The position numbers and the translations under genes are program-made. From assembly GCA_027296805.1 (NCBI GenBank), contig JAPUIR010000433.1, positions 1-7,916 on the forward strand: a stretch of 7,916 nt of DNA. The letters are read 5' to 3'. The notes under the pieces were generated by a model, which was not told where the DNA came from, searched no databases, and saw only the letters and a list, made by a program, of their open reading frames with translations. Origin of the DNA: Chloroflexota bacterium. GTDB taxonomy: Bacteria; Chloroflexota; Dehalococcoidia; Bin125. The stretch's first letter is position 1, and each line of letters opens with the position of its first letter. Shown here one piece after another: positions 1 through 5,653 of this stretch.

Positions 1-320
1 TGCACGACAGCGCGATCTTCGTCGTGGCCGGCAACGCGGGAGTCGGCTCTGGGCTGATCGCGACCCAGATCGCGGGAGTTGGTCTGATCGCGCGGATCGC
101 CCCGGCCGAGCTGCGCGCCCGCGTCACCAGTCTTCTTCTGCTCGATCGCGCCCTGGCCCAGCTTCTCGCTTTGCCGCTCGCCGCCATTGCACAGGGCATT
201 GGCTTGACGACTCTGTTCCCGATCCTGGGCGTGCTTTGCGTCGTGACCGTGCTCGTGCTGATTCTGGCTGCGAGTCCGGCGGTGTGGCGTTCGCCGCTGG
301 CCGCGAAGGGTTCGCCGTGA
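1..320 (+). CDS. MFS transporter, C-terminal part (5' end outside window)
   Basis: This is the 3' end of a major facilitator superfamily gene; the reading frame is open from base 3 and ends at TGA 318-320. The visible 105 residues begin HDSAIFVVAG and contain a Gly-rich helix, the loop motif PAELRARVTSLLLLDRALAQ, and two further hydrophobic helices before a short polar tail. The ELRxRV-S-x-x-x-L-D-R pattern is typical of the cytoplasmic loop in the second half of the MFS_3 / EntS-like exporter group, which moves small molecules out through the inner membrane by proton antiport. The substrate cannot be told from this fragment. A GTG at base 24 is an internal codon and not the likely start, because the transporter-like sequence continues upstream of it. 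The next gene starts 90 bases downstream on the same strand. Confidence 0.85.
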   Translation, partial: HDSAIFVVAGNAGVGSGLIATQIAGVGLIARIAPAELRARVTSLLLLDRALAQLLALPLAAIAQGIGLTTLFPILGVLCVVTVLVLILAASPAVWRSPLAAKGSP

Positions 321-322
321 TC

Positions 323-374
323 GGCGGTGCCGCCGTGGCGAGCCCACCCGGCTTCCGCATGGGACAGAGCCGGG
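323..374 (+). terminator. Two stem-loops after the MFS gene (possible terminator)
   Basis: Directly after the MFS stop codon there is a tight hairpin (GGCGG 323-327 / CCGCC 330-334), then a 7-bp perfect stem (CCCGGCT 347-353 / AGCCGGG 368-374) with a 14-base loop. Neither is followed by a T run, so intrinsic termination is uncertain. They could instead be RNA structure in a shared MFS/G6PD-like transcript. Confidence 0.25.
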
Positions 375-410
375 AGCTACGCTGGCTGAGTTCGAAGGTG
401 CTACGGGAAC

Positions 411-1430
411 GTGGACCGCTCGATGGATCAATCTCAGCTGGAGCGACCCGGGCCCAGCCCCCTTCTCATTCCGGGGGCCGCCGGCGACTTGGCACGAACC
501 CGGCTCTGGCCCGCGCTGGCTGCGACTCAGGCGATACCGGACCTTCTCATCCCATGCGATACGGGTCCGGCTCCCCCGCGGCCGGAAGGTTGCCCTGAGA
601 CTTTCTGGGATGTCGTGAGTCGTCGGTGGCGAGAGATCGACGCGACCGACCCAGGCGCTCTGCGCCACGCGATGCCGGATCGTGGCCCGGCCACCGCGTA
701 CATCGCTCTCCCTCCGCTGCTGCACGAAGCGGCGGTCGTCGCCGCCTTGTCGGTGGAGCGGCTGCAGACTGTTTACCTGGAGAAAGGGCTGCCCCGCGCC
801 TCGACCATCAGATCTCTCTACGGCGCCGCTGTGGAGTCGGGCGTAGATCTTTGGCCGGTCGATCATTACGCGTTGTATCCGGCGACTGCAGCAGCTCGGG
901 AGTGGTGGCGCAGCTCAGGCGGGGAGAGGCGCGTTCGCATGCAACTCCTGGAGGGGCGGGCGATCCCTGCCAAGCGCGCCGAGGCGATTCCCTTTGGGGT
1001 AGGTCCTGATCTCCTGATTCACCTGCTAACGGCGGCGCGCGTCGCGTTCGGCGATCTGCGATCGTTCCGCCTCCAGGCCAGCCCGACGGTGCTGAGGGAG
1101 GAGGTCGCGCCTGTTTCCGGCGCGACCTATCTCCGGCTCACGCTCGCGAACGCTCAGACGGGCGACGCGATCGAGCTGGAGACGGGATTCTACGCGCGAC
1201 GCACCGTCAAGCGCATCTCCGCTGAGGCTCCGCAGGCCTTCGAGGCCAGCTTCTTGGGCGAAGACCCATACCGCGAAATCATGCGACGGGTGGTCTCAAG
1301 GCGCCCCATCTTTGGTCGTTCCCGCGCGGTGCACGTTGCCGTGCTCCGAGTGCTCGAGAGAATCTTGATGTCGTTCGACGGCAACGGAGGTCCCGGATTC
1401 CCCGCTCGAGCTCACGAGCGGGTTTCCTGA
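411..1430 (+). CDS. Short, divergent glucose-6-phosphate dehydrogenase-like protein
   Basis: The 339-residue product looks like a shrunken member of the glucose-6-phosphate dehydrogenase family, which is usually near 480-510 residues. Visible in family order: a dinucleotide-loop motif GAAGDLARTRLWPAL (22-36, family GASGDLAxRKLxPAL), a YIALPP strand (97-102), LEKG (123-126, family VEKP), PVDHY (149-153, family RIDHYLGKE), a GVGPDLLIHLL segment (196-206) that can be aligned with the RDMVQNHLLQ helix and may keep its catalytic His as H204, and a C-terminal PYREIMRRVVSRRPIFGRSRAV (286-307) like the conserved end of the sugar-binding domain. The LGKE lysine is lost and the EKP proline is replaced, so activity on glucose 6-phosphate is doubtful. 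The start is GTG 411 or ATG 423; neither has a strong SD. The 3' end overlaps the minus-strand gene by 135 bases. Family is likely; function is inferred. Confidence 0.7.
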   Translation: MDRSMDQSQLERPGPSPLLIPGAAGDLARTRLWPALAATQAIPDLLIPCDTGPAPPRPEGCPETFWDVVSRRWREIDATDPGALRHAMPDRGPATAYIALPPLLHEAAVVAALSVERLQTVYLEKGLPRASTIRSLYGAAVESGVDLWPVDHYALYPATAAAREWWRSSGGERRVRMQLLEGRAIPAKRAEAIPFGVGPDLLIHLLTAARVAFGDLRSFRLQASPTVLREEVAPVSGATYLRLTLANAQTGDAIELETGFYARRTVKRISAEAPQAFEASFLGEDPYREIMRRVVSRRPIFGRSRAVHVAVLRVLERILMSFDGNGGPGFPARAHERVS

Positions 1431-2012
1431 CGCGCCCGTCCAGATTGCCGCCGCGAGCCAGACCGAGGCGACGACAAGCGGAATCAAGCGTTCGAGACCA
1501 GCAGAGCCCAGCATCCGGCTTTGTCTCCGTGTCAGCCTCTCGCGCCCAACCGAGACGGGTTCAGGTGGCGCCACGCCGTACAAGAAGCTGCGAATCGAGC
1601 CCAGGGTGGCCACGCCCCAGAGAACCGATCCAAAGAGTGGGTTCGAGAGGAAGCGCCGTTCGCGTCCATCGGACCAGAGACTCGCGTGCTCGCCGCGATA
1701 GGGGGCGTAGATCGAAATCTGGTGGAGTTCGTCCCGAACGGTGGAGAGCTCTTGGGTTGCCGAGTCGTCCCAGCGAGCCTCGAGCGCCCGAGCCTGCGCC
1801 TGCCAGTATTCGATGAAGGCCTGCATGCGAGCCATTGAGAGGTAGAACATGACGCCGAACAACACTCCGGCGACCGCGATCGCGAACAGGACCCAGCGGG
1901 CACTCTCTGTGGGGGCATCGAACTGTGAGCCGGCAAACAGCAGGGCCGCATTGGCGATGAAGAAGCGCGGGAGTGCCCCCGCGTGCCGCTCCTTTTCCTG
2001 GGACAATCTCAC
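1296..2012 (-). CDS. RipA-like small multi-helix membrane protein (start uncertain, possibly frameshifted)
   Basis: The 238-residue frame from GTG 2012 encodes a membrane protein: hydrophobic stretches near residues 17-30 and 40-60, a soluble part with EYWQAQARALEARW, another hydrophobic stretch near 124-147, and a C-terminal helix at 176-193. The pattern of an N-terminal Phe-Tyr-Lys-Leu segment, a charged helix, then a closely spaced helix pair resembles RipA-family octameric membrane proteins; the role of that family is poorly known. The start is doubtful. GTG 2012 has no SD, and in-frame sequence upstream (PPERFDFYKLALV) still looks family-like, open back to a stop at 2169-2171 without any ATG, GTG or TTG. 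One base removed from the G7 run at 2043-2049 would join it to ATG 2174. The tail after about residue 195 is polar, antisense to the G6PD-like gene, and may be poorly conserved. Confidence 0.6.
   Translation of the reverse strand: MRLSQEKERHAGALPRFFIANAALLFAGSQFDAPTESARWVLFAIAVAGVLFGVMFYLSMARMQAFIEYWQAQARALEARWDDSATQELSTVRDELHQISIYAPYRGEHASLWSDGRERRFLSNPLFGSVLWGVATLGSIRSFLYGVAPPEPVSVGRERLTRRQSRMLGSAGLERLIPLVVASVWLAAAIWTGASGNPLVSSSGESGTSVAVERHQDSLEHSEHGNVHRAGTTKDGAP
1401..1425 (+). terminator. Perfect 8-bp stem-loop overlapping the end of the G6PD-like gene
   Basis: CCCGCTCG (1401-1408), loop AGCTCA, CGAGCGGG (1415-1422), then TTT. It resembles an intrinsic terminator for the plus strand with a very short T tract, but it sits inside the last codons of the plus-strand gene and inside the minus-strand gene's 3' part. 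The site could end plus-strand transcription while still leaving the stop codon, 1428-1430, close to the release point. Confidence 0.4.
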
Positions 2013-2193
2013 GAGCGCGAGCTTGTAAAAGTCGAATCTCTCGGGGGGGCTGATGCCTGCCTGTGTGTTTCTCCCGAAGCGATGGGGGATGGATCGTCTT
2101 CGGCGGGGTTGCCGGCGTCGCGGCCCCGCGAACTCGACTGCTCTCCGTTCGTTGTGAACCGCCTCCGCTCATCGAGAGACGGATCGCGGGCCG

Positions 2194-2199
2194 ATTGTA
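2194..2199 (-). promoter_or_regulatory. Candidate -10 box for the minus-strand membrane protein gene
   Basis: On the minus strand TACAAT (5 of 6 matches to TATAAT) lies 19 bases before an ATG at 2174-2172. No good -35 box is seen. The spacing would give a nearly leaderless transcript starting just before ATG 2174, which would favour that ATG as the original start of the membrane protein gene. Confidence 0.3.
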
Positions 2200-2620
2200 C
2201 CGTGTAGTGTCCGTGCTGTGTGGTAGGGGGATCGAATCGAGAACAAATCCGATGGAGGTGTTGAAGCCAAGATTCATCCTCTTAATTTTGGTTTATGTGG
2301 TATTCAGTTGATGGTGATCGGACTCCGAATTCGCTTGTTGAGTACCGACACTTCGAGAGGAACTGGTCCTGCAGCACGGGTTGGAGGTGGCGCCCGGCTT
2401 TGGGGGCGAGTCTGGCTGGGGTCGGCGCGCGGATGCTGGCCTGAGTCAGGGTCGCAAGGTGGGCCGGGGGCGGGGTCCGAGCTGTGTCCGGATCGCGTTC
2501 TGCGCCATCCTGACGAAGCCGGGCGCTCGCCGAACAGATGGGCGGGCCGGAGGGCATGGAGTTGGCCTTCGCGAGGGATGCTTCCAACCCGGTGCATCGA
2601 GCTGTGTCCGCCGTGGGCGC

Positions 2621-2626
2621 TAGAAT
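2621..2626 (+). promoter_or_regulatory. Candidate -10 box before the 33-codon ORF and dehydrogenase gene
   Basis: TAGAAT matches TATAAT at 5 of 6 positions and lies 35 bases before ATG 2661. The predicted transcript would carry a short leader with the SD GAGGGGAG at 2646-2653. No clear -35 box is present 16-18 bases upstream, but one copy of a 13-base direct repeat (2598-2610) covers that place, so an activator-dependent promoter is possible. Confidence 0.3.
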
Positions 2627-2660
2627 TCGGGTGCCGTGCGAGGCCGAGGGGAGCGAGCCC

Positions 2661-2762
2661 ATGACTACGCCGATTCGGGTACAGGTCGTCGATGGAGGCT
2701 TGCCGCCGGACGGGCAACTGCTGAAGAACGCGATCGACTGGGGCACGGGAGCCGAGGGCTAG
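2661..2762 (+). CDS. Small 33-residue ORF upstream of and in frame with the dehydrogenase gene
   Basis: ATG 2661 is preceded by a strong SD, GAGGGGAG, with 7 bases spacing. The frame encodes 33 residues (starting MTTPIRVQVVDGG, ending GTGAEG) and stops at TAG 2760-2762, only 9 bases before the GTG start of the hydroxyacid dehydrogenase and in the same frame. I do not recognise the peptide. The geometry fits a translationally coupled small protein or leader peptide; alternatively it is the remnant of an N-terminal extension cut by a nonsense codon, though the dehydrogenase already starts with a normal first beta strand. The good SD and G/C-rich third positions favour real translation. Confidence 0.4.
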   Translation: MTTPIRVQVVDGGLPPDGQLLKNAIDWGTGAEG

Positions 2763-2771
2763 GCGCCAACC

Positions 2772-3767
2772 GTGGGCCGTTTGTTATTGACTCGAGCCGT
2801 GGCGGAGGCCAGTGTCGCCGATCTGGCCGCGATGGCGGAGCGGACGGGAGTCGCCGTCGACGCAATCCTGCTGCCCGACGAAGGGGCCGAACTCAGTGCG
2901 GCGGAGCTCGACGGGATCGAGAGCGCGTATATGTCGCCCGACCTCTTCACGGAAGGTGGCAACGCGTGGCGCCTTCTTGATCTGCTGGAGCGTGCCCCCA
3001 ATCTGCGTTGGATCCATCTGGGCTTCGCGGGCATCGATCATCCGCGTTTCGGAGCGCTGCTCGACGGTGGTGTGCGACTTTCCAACTCGCCGGGAGCGGC
3101 GGCGGAGCCGATCGCGCACACCGCGATGGCCGGGCTGCTGGCCCTTGCTCGGCGCTTGCCGTTCTGGGCAGAGGCGCAGCGCGAGCGGGAATGGCGCCGT
3201 CTGCCGCCCGACATGATCGCGGAAGACCTCAGCAGGCAGACGCTCGTCATCTACGGCTTGGGCGCGATCGGCGGGGAGTTGGCCCGACTGGCGCGGGCGT
3301 TCGGCCTGCACGTCATCGGCGTGCGGCGCCGTCCTCGCAGCGACGACGATGCGGTGGACGAACTGGTGCACCCGGACCAACTCGACGCCGTGCTTCCGCG
3401 CGCCGACTGGCTCGCGATCACGGCGACGCTCACGAGCGAGACGCAGGGCGCGATCTCGCGGGAGCGGCTGGCGCTTCTCCCTGCCGGGGCGTACGTGCTG
3501 AACGTGGCGCGTGGGGCCATCATCGATGAGACGGCCTTGATCGGAGCGCTGCGGTCGGGGGCGTTGGCGGGCGCCTATCTGGATGTTTTCGAGGTGGAGC
3601 CGCTGCCGTCGGAGTCGCCGCTATGGGAGATGGCCAACGTGATCCTCTCCCCGCACAATTCTTGGGCGGCGAAGGGCAATCCCGAACGCGCCCGCGCCGA
3701 GTTCCTCGTCAATCTGGAGTGCTGGCTGCGCGGCGATCCACTTCCCCAAGGGGTCCACGAGCGCTAG
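2772..3767 (+). CDS. D-2-hydroxyacid dehydrogenase (NAD(P)-dependent)
   Basis: A complete 331-residue member of the D-isomer-specific 2-hydroxyacid dehydrogenase family, which reduces 2-keto acids such as glyoxylate or hydroxypyruvate to D-2-hydroxyacids in the cytoplasm, or the reverse. The N-terminal half gives part of the catalytic domain with substrate-loop residues LGFAGIDH (83-90). The inserted nucleotide-binding domain has GLGAIG (162-167). The catalytic set is complete: R247 in NVARGAIID, E276 in VEPLP, H295 in SPHNSW; the Trp after the His is common in the GhrA-like branch. After the second beta strand, VIGVRRRPRS (181-190) has Arg residues where NAD enzymes have Asp, suggesting NADP(H) preference. 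GTG 2772 keeps the first strand (GRLLLTRAV) intact, and initiation may be coupled to the 33-codon ORF just upstream. The exact substrate cannot be read from the sequence. Confidence 0.96.
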   Translation: MGRLLLTRAVAEASVADLAAMAERTGVAVDAILLPDEGAELSAAELDGIESAYMSPDLFTEGGNAWRLLDLLERAPNLRWIHLGFAGIDHPRFGALLDGGVRLSNSPGAAAEPIAHTAMAGLLALARRLPFWAEAQREREWRRLPPDMIAEDLSRQTLVIYGLGAIGGELARLARAFGLHVIGVRRRPRSDDDAVDELVHPDQLDAVLPRADWLAITATLTSETQGAISRERLALLPAGAYVLNVARGAIIDETALIGALRSGALAGAYLDVFEVEPLPSESPLWEMANVILSPHNSWAAKGNPERARAEFLVNLECWLRGDPLPQGVHER

Positions 3768-3813
3768 CCAGGCCCGGTCGCCTTCAGATCCGGTGGATGG
3801 AGTTGGGACTCGC

Positions 3814-3993
3814 TCAGCTTCGGGCCAGGCGGGCGGGCGGAACAGATGCAGCGGGTGAGCGGACGCGCGTACCGTCGCGGGTCAGCCGCAACGTATCGCC
3901 CGGTCGAATGCGAGTGCCGTCCCAACCACAGCGCGTGCAGCGTTGGTCCGCGCCGAGTGTGTGGATGTGCGACGGCGTTGGTTGCTGCGGCAT
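3814..3993 (-). CDS. 59-residue CxxC small protein
   Basis: This small gene is hidden in a longer minus-strand frame; I chose the inner ATG at 3993 because it is preceded by AGGGGG with a 7-base spacing, a near-consensus SD. The product starts MPQQPTPSHIHTLG and contains RCTRCGWDG (18-26) followed by IRPGDTLRLTRDGTRVR (29-45), a short beta-hairpin-like stretch, then a Pro/Ala tail. C19 and C22 form a CxxC knuckle, and H9 and H11 could complete a metal site, so a tiny zinc-ribbon or rubredoxin-knuckle-like fold is possible; one more ligand pair is not seen elsewhere. Third codon positions are mostly G or C. It is convergent with the dehydrogenase gene (46-base gap) and may be coupled to a 45-codon ORF upstream. 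I do not recognise the family; function unknown. Confidence 0.65.
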   Translation of the reverse strand: MPQQPTPSHIHTLGADQRCTRCGWDGTRIRPGDTLRLTRDGTRVRSPAASVPPARLARS

Positions 3994-3997
3994 TGGT

Positions 3998-4135
3998 TCA
4001 CCCCCTGTTCGCCTGGTGCCCTTGGTTGATCGTCGTCTGGAGGTGGCACGGGCTGAAATCGTGAAACAGTTCACGGTCGATCGAGGTGGGCGCAGTCGAT
4101 GTGCGAGGCCGAGGACACTTGGTCGGACGCGTCAT
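3998..4135 (-). CDS. Possible 45-residue ORF upstream of the CxxC protein
   Basis: ATG 4135 is preceded by GAGG with a 6-base spacing. The frame (MTRPTKCPRPRTS... ending NQGHQANRG) stops at TGA 4000-3998, four bases before the ATG of the CxxC protein, so its last codons contain that gene's SD; this is the classic layout for translational coupling. The peptide has two Cys and several His but no recognised motif, and part of it covers a palindrome that may be regulatory. It could equally be a non-coding leader. Confidence 0.25.
   Translation of the reverse strand: MTRPTKCPRPRTSTAPTSIDRELFHDFSPCHLQTTINQGHQANRG
4060..4075. promoter_or_regulatory. 16-base palindrome, candidate operator
   Basis: CGTGAA, spacer ACAG, TTCACG: perfect 6-base arms, 67 bases upstream of the CxxC protein ATG. 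Short, spaced palindromes of this kind are typical dimeric-repressor sites (for example TetR- or GntR-type). No second copy was noticed in the window, and no regulator gene is present. Confidence 0.3.
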
Positions 4136-4315
4136 TGGGGGCCTCGCTGACTAGCAGCCGCGGGCCTATTGCACGGCGACTTACAGGAAATAGACAGCGC
4201 GCGGTCGGTGGGCGTGACGGCATCGGGCCGGGGGGGGGGCAGATCGAGAAGAGGCACGATCGGATTATTCGCGCAACAAAGGAGGCAACGATCGAATATG
4301 GGTGCCGGATGCCCG
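4136..4315. other. Gap with a G10 homopolymer
   Basis: Lies between the 3' end of the secreted-protein gene and the small minus-strand ORFs. It holds a run of ten G (4230-4239) and an SD-like AAAGGAGG on the plus strand (4278-4285), but the next plus-strand ATG (4298) opens only an antisense frame of the secreted-protein gene. No T-tailed terminator was found for the minus-strand gene. Confidence 0.5.
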
Positions 4316-5530
4316 CTAAAAGAAGATCCCGATGGGGAACAGCGCGCCGAAGAGCTGTGCGATGCGGTCGAAGAGGGAGGGGACGATCGTGCCGACTGTC
4401 TCCACCAGAGCGGCGCCGATGTCGGTGAAGGCCTCTTGCTCCGCGCTGCTCAACGTTTCCGATTCCCCGACGGCGCCCAGGAACGCTTCGAAGTCCGCAA
4501 ACGCAGCCTCGATGTCGCCGGCCTCGATCTGGGCGGCCGCCGTGTCCAAGGGCTGGAGCAGGCCGTTGCGCGTGGTGGGGTCGCTGATGCAGTCGTCGAC
4601 GAGTTGTCGCGCCGCAGAGACGGCGAGCGCGAGGGCTTCGCTGTCGGCCGCGGGCAGCAGCAACGACGTCCGGACGACTGCGCCCGCGCTGCGGAGGTCG
4701 ACTGAGAGGGACGGGTTTTGGGTCGGTGTCTCCAGCGTCGCGACGATGGCGGTGCCCTCGCAGAGCACGTGGCTCACGGCGATCTCGCCAGCGAGCGTCA
4801 CGATCGGCTCCCCCGTCCAGACCGCGTCCCGCAGGAGCACGCTTGAGAGCCCGTCCGACCCCTGCCCCAGCGGCTGCACCTCGCCGATGAGGGGCGCTCC
4901 GGGGAAGGCGTCGTAGGCCAGAACGCTCACGGATCCGGATAAGACCCAGAGCGCGCTGAAACGAGGCAGTTCCTCAAGCGTGTTCAAGGCAGACAGTCCG
5001 TCGGGCCGGTAGCTCGTGTAGGCCTGCGTCGCGGCGCTGAGGTGGAAGACGGCGGTCACGCCAGGGCTGTCGGCGAAGAGCGACGCCGGCGACTGTCGGT
5101 CCCTGCTCAGGGTCGGGATCAGATTGAAGCCCGTCGCCAAGGTCAGCGAACCTGCATCGAAGGCCGGCGCGGGGCCGGTCCAGGAGGCGGGCCGTTCGAG
5201 GTGCAGGAAGAGCGCATCGAGCGGGGCGACGGAGTCGAGCGTGTTGAGGAAGGGCGTCCCCGGTCGCCAGACGGTGAACGACTGGGAGTCGGCGTCGAAA
5301 CGGAAGAGGGCGAGCAGCGCCTCGGCGTCGCTCAGTCCCGCCATGATGGCGTGGGGCGGGACCGCTTCGGCGCCGCTGTAGGTGAAGCCGTTGAAGCCCG
5401 CCGCGAGGTCGACGGTGCGCTGGGGCGGCGGGGCGGACGGCTCTTGCGCGAGCAGATCCGCGCCGATGGTGAGGCTGAACCCGCCGATCAGTGTGGCTAG
5501 GACGATCCAAAGCGAAAGACGCCCACGCAT
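4316..5530 (-). CDS. Secreted two-repeat protein with FIMAH-like C-terminal helices
   Basis: The 404-residue product has a signal peptide (MRGR, then hydrophobic 6-27, likely cut near residues 24-30) and should be exported. Two tandem modules follow, about 40-110 and 130-200, each with a GFN strand near its start, an F-x-x-x-(A/D)-x(S/T)Q-x-(F/Y)-T aromatic core, RP, then LNTL and a hydrophobic end (DALFLHL and SALWVLS). Such modules are common in exported proteins of Chloroflexota and are probably beta-rich; their role is unknown. Residues 236-290 form a beta-rich part with C257. Residues 302-376 are helical (LVDDCIS, LLQPLDTAAAQIEAGDIEAA, FEAFLGAV, LSSAEQEAF) and resemble the FIMAH domain, found near the C-terminus of secreted bacterial proteins. 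The last 25 residues are hydrophobic and end PIGIFF. ATG 5530 has no clear SD but is fixed by the signal peptide. Binding or structural role is inferred only. Confidence 0.88.
   Translation of the reverse strand: MRGRLSLWIVLATLIGGFSLTIGADLLAQEPSAPPPQRTVDLAAGFNGFTYSGAEAVPPHAIMAGLSDAEALLALFRFDADSQSFTVWRPGTPFLNTLDSVAPLDALFLHLERPASWTGPAPAFDAGSLTLATGFNLIPTLSRDRQSPASLFADSPGVTAVFHLSAATQAYTSYRPDGLSALNTLEELPRFSALWVLSGSVSVLAYDAFPGAPLIGEVQPLGQGSDGLSSVLLRDAVWTGEPIVTLAGEIAVSHVLCEGTAIVATLETPTQNPSLSVDLRSAGAVVRTSLLLPAADSEALALAVSAARQLVDDCISDPTTRNGLLQPLDTAAAQIEAGDIEAAFADFEAFLGAVGESETLSSAEQEAFTDIGAALVETVGTIVPSLFDRIAQLFGALFPIGIFF
4931..5413 (-). repeat. Two degenerate protein-level tandem repeats in the secreted protein
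   Basis: Repeat 1 spans about 5413-5201 and repeat 2 about 5143-4931, each close to 71 codons. They share GFN, the aromatic core ending QSFTVWRP / QAYTSYRP, and LNTL followed by a hydrophobic strand. Identity is low at DNA level, so the duplication is old or the modules were acquired separately. Confidence 0.75.
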
Positions 5531-5607
5531 AGAAGACTGACACCGCGGAGGTGCTGGGCGTGACGGGCGTTAGCCCAAGCTCGACGACAAACAGACGCCG
5601 AAGGGGG

Positions 5608-5636
5608 CTGACCCCTCGCCCTGTCGCGCCTAGACT
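5608..5636 (+). promoter_or_regulatory. Sigma70-like promoter of the 54-residue Cys3His protein gene
   Basis: CTGACC (5608-5613), a 17-base spacer and TAGACT (5631-5636), 4 of 6 matches to each consensus box. Transcription would begin near 5643, just before the SD GGAG (5643-5646) and ATG 5654. The -35 region overlaps a small inverted repeat, AGGGG (5602-5606) / CCCCT (5612-5616), which could be a control site. Confidence 0.4.
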
Positions 5637-5653
5637 GGTGCCGGAGCGCTCCG

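Larger units (their letters stand above)
2175..2660. other. Intergenic stretch without a convincing gene
   Basis: No frame here shows recognisable domains, a good SD and G/C-biased third positions together. A long minus-strand frame (2282-2746) and plus-strand frames of 80-118 codons have low-complexity Pro/Arg/Ser/Gly composition and are probably chance. The stretch holds an A/T-rich patch (2278-2305) with a weak promoter-like TTGAAG (2261-2266), 16-base spacer, TAATTT (2283-2288). It also holds a 13-base direct repeat, CGAGCTGTGTCCG, at 2478-2490 and 2598-2610. The right end probably contains the promoter of the 33-codon ORF and the dehydrogenase gene. Confidence 0.5.

Noticed and set aside
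320..410. Possible tRNA or small RNA from the GTTCGAAGG-like string near 390
   Set aside because: No cloverleaf can be drawn; only two simple stem-loops are present.
2308..2664. 118-codon plus-strand frame
   Set aside because: Gly/Arg/Trp-rich chance composition, no SD and no domain.
2282..2746. 154-codon minus-strand frame across the gap before the dehydrogenase gene
   Set aside because: Starts at GTG without SD, low-complexity Pro/Ala/Ser composition, no motif, and overlaps the SD and ORF on the plus strand.
4169..4705. 178-codon plus-strand frame, with SD-like AAAGGAGG at 4278-4285
   Set aside because: Antisense to the secreted protein, which has a signal peptide and repeats; the SD-like site is too far (12 bases) from ATG 4298.
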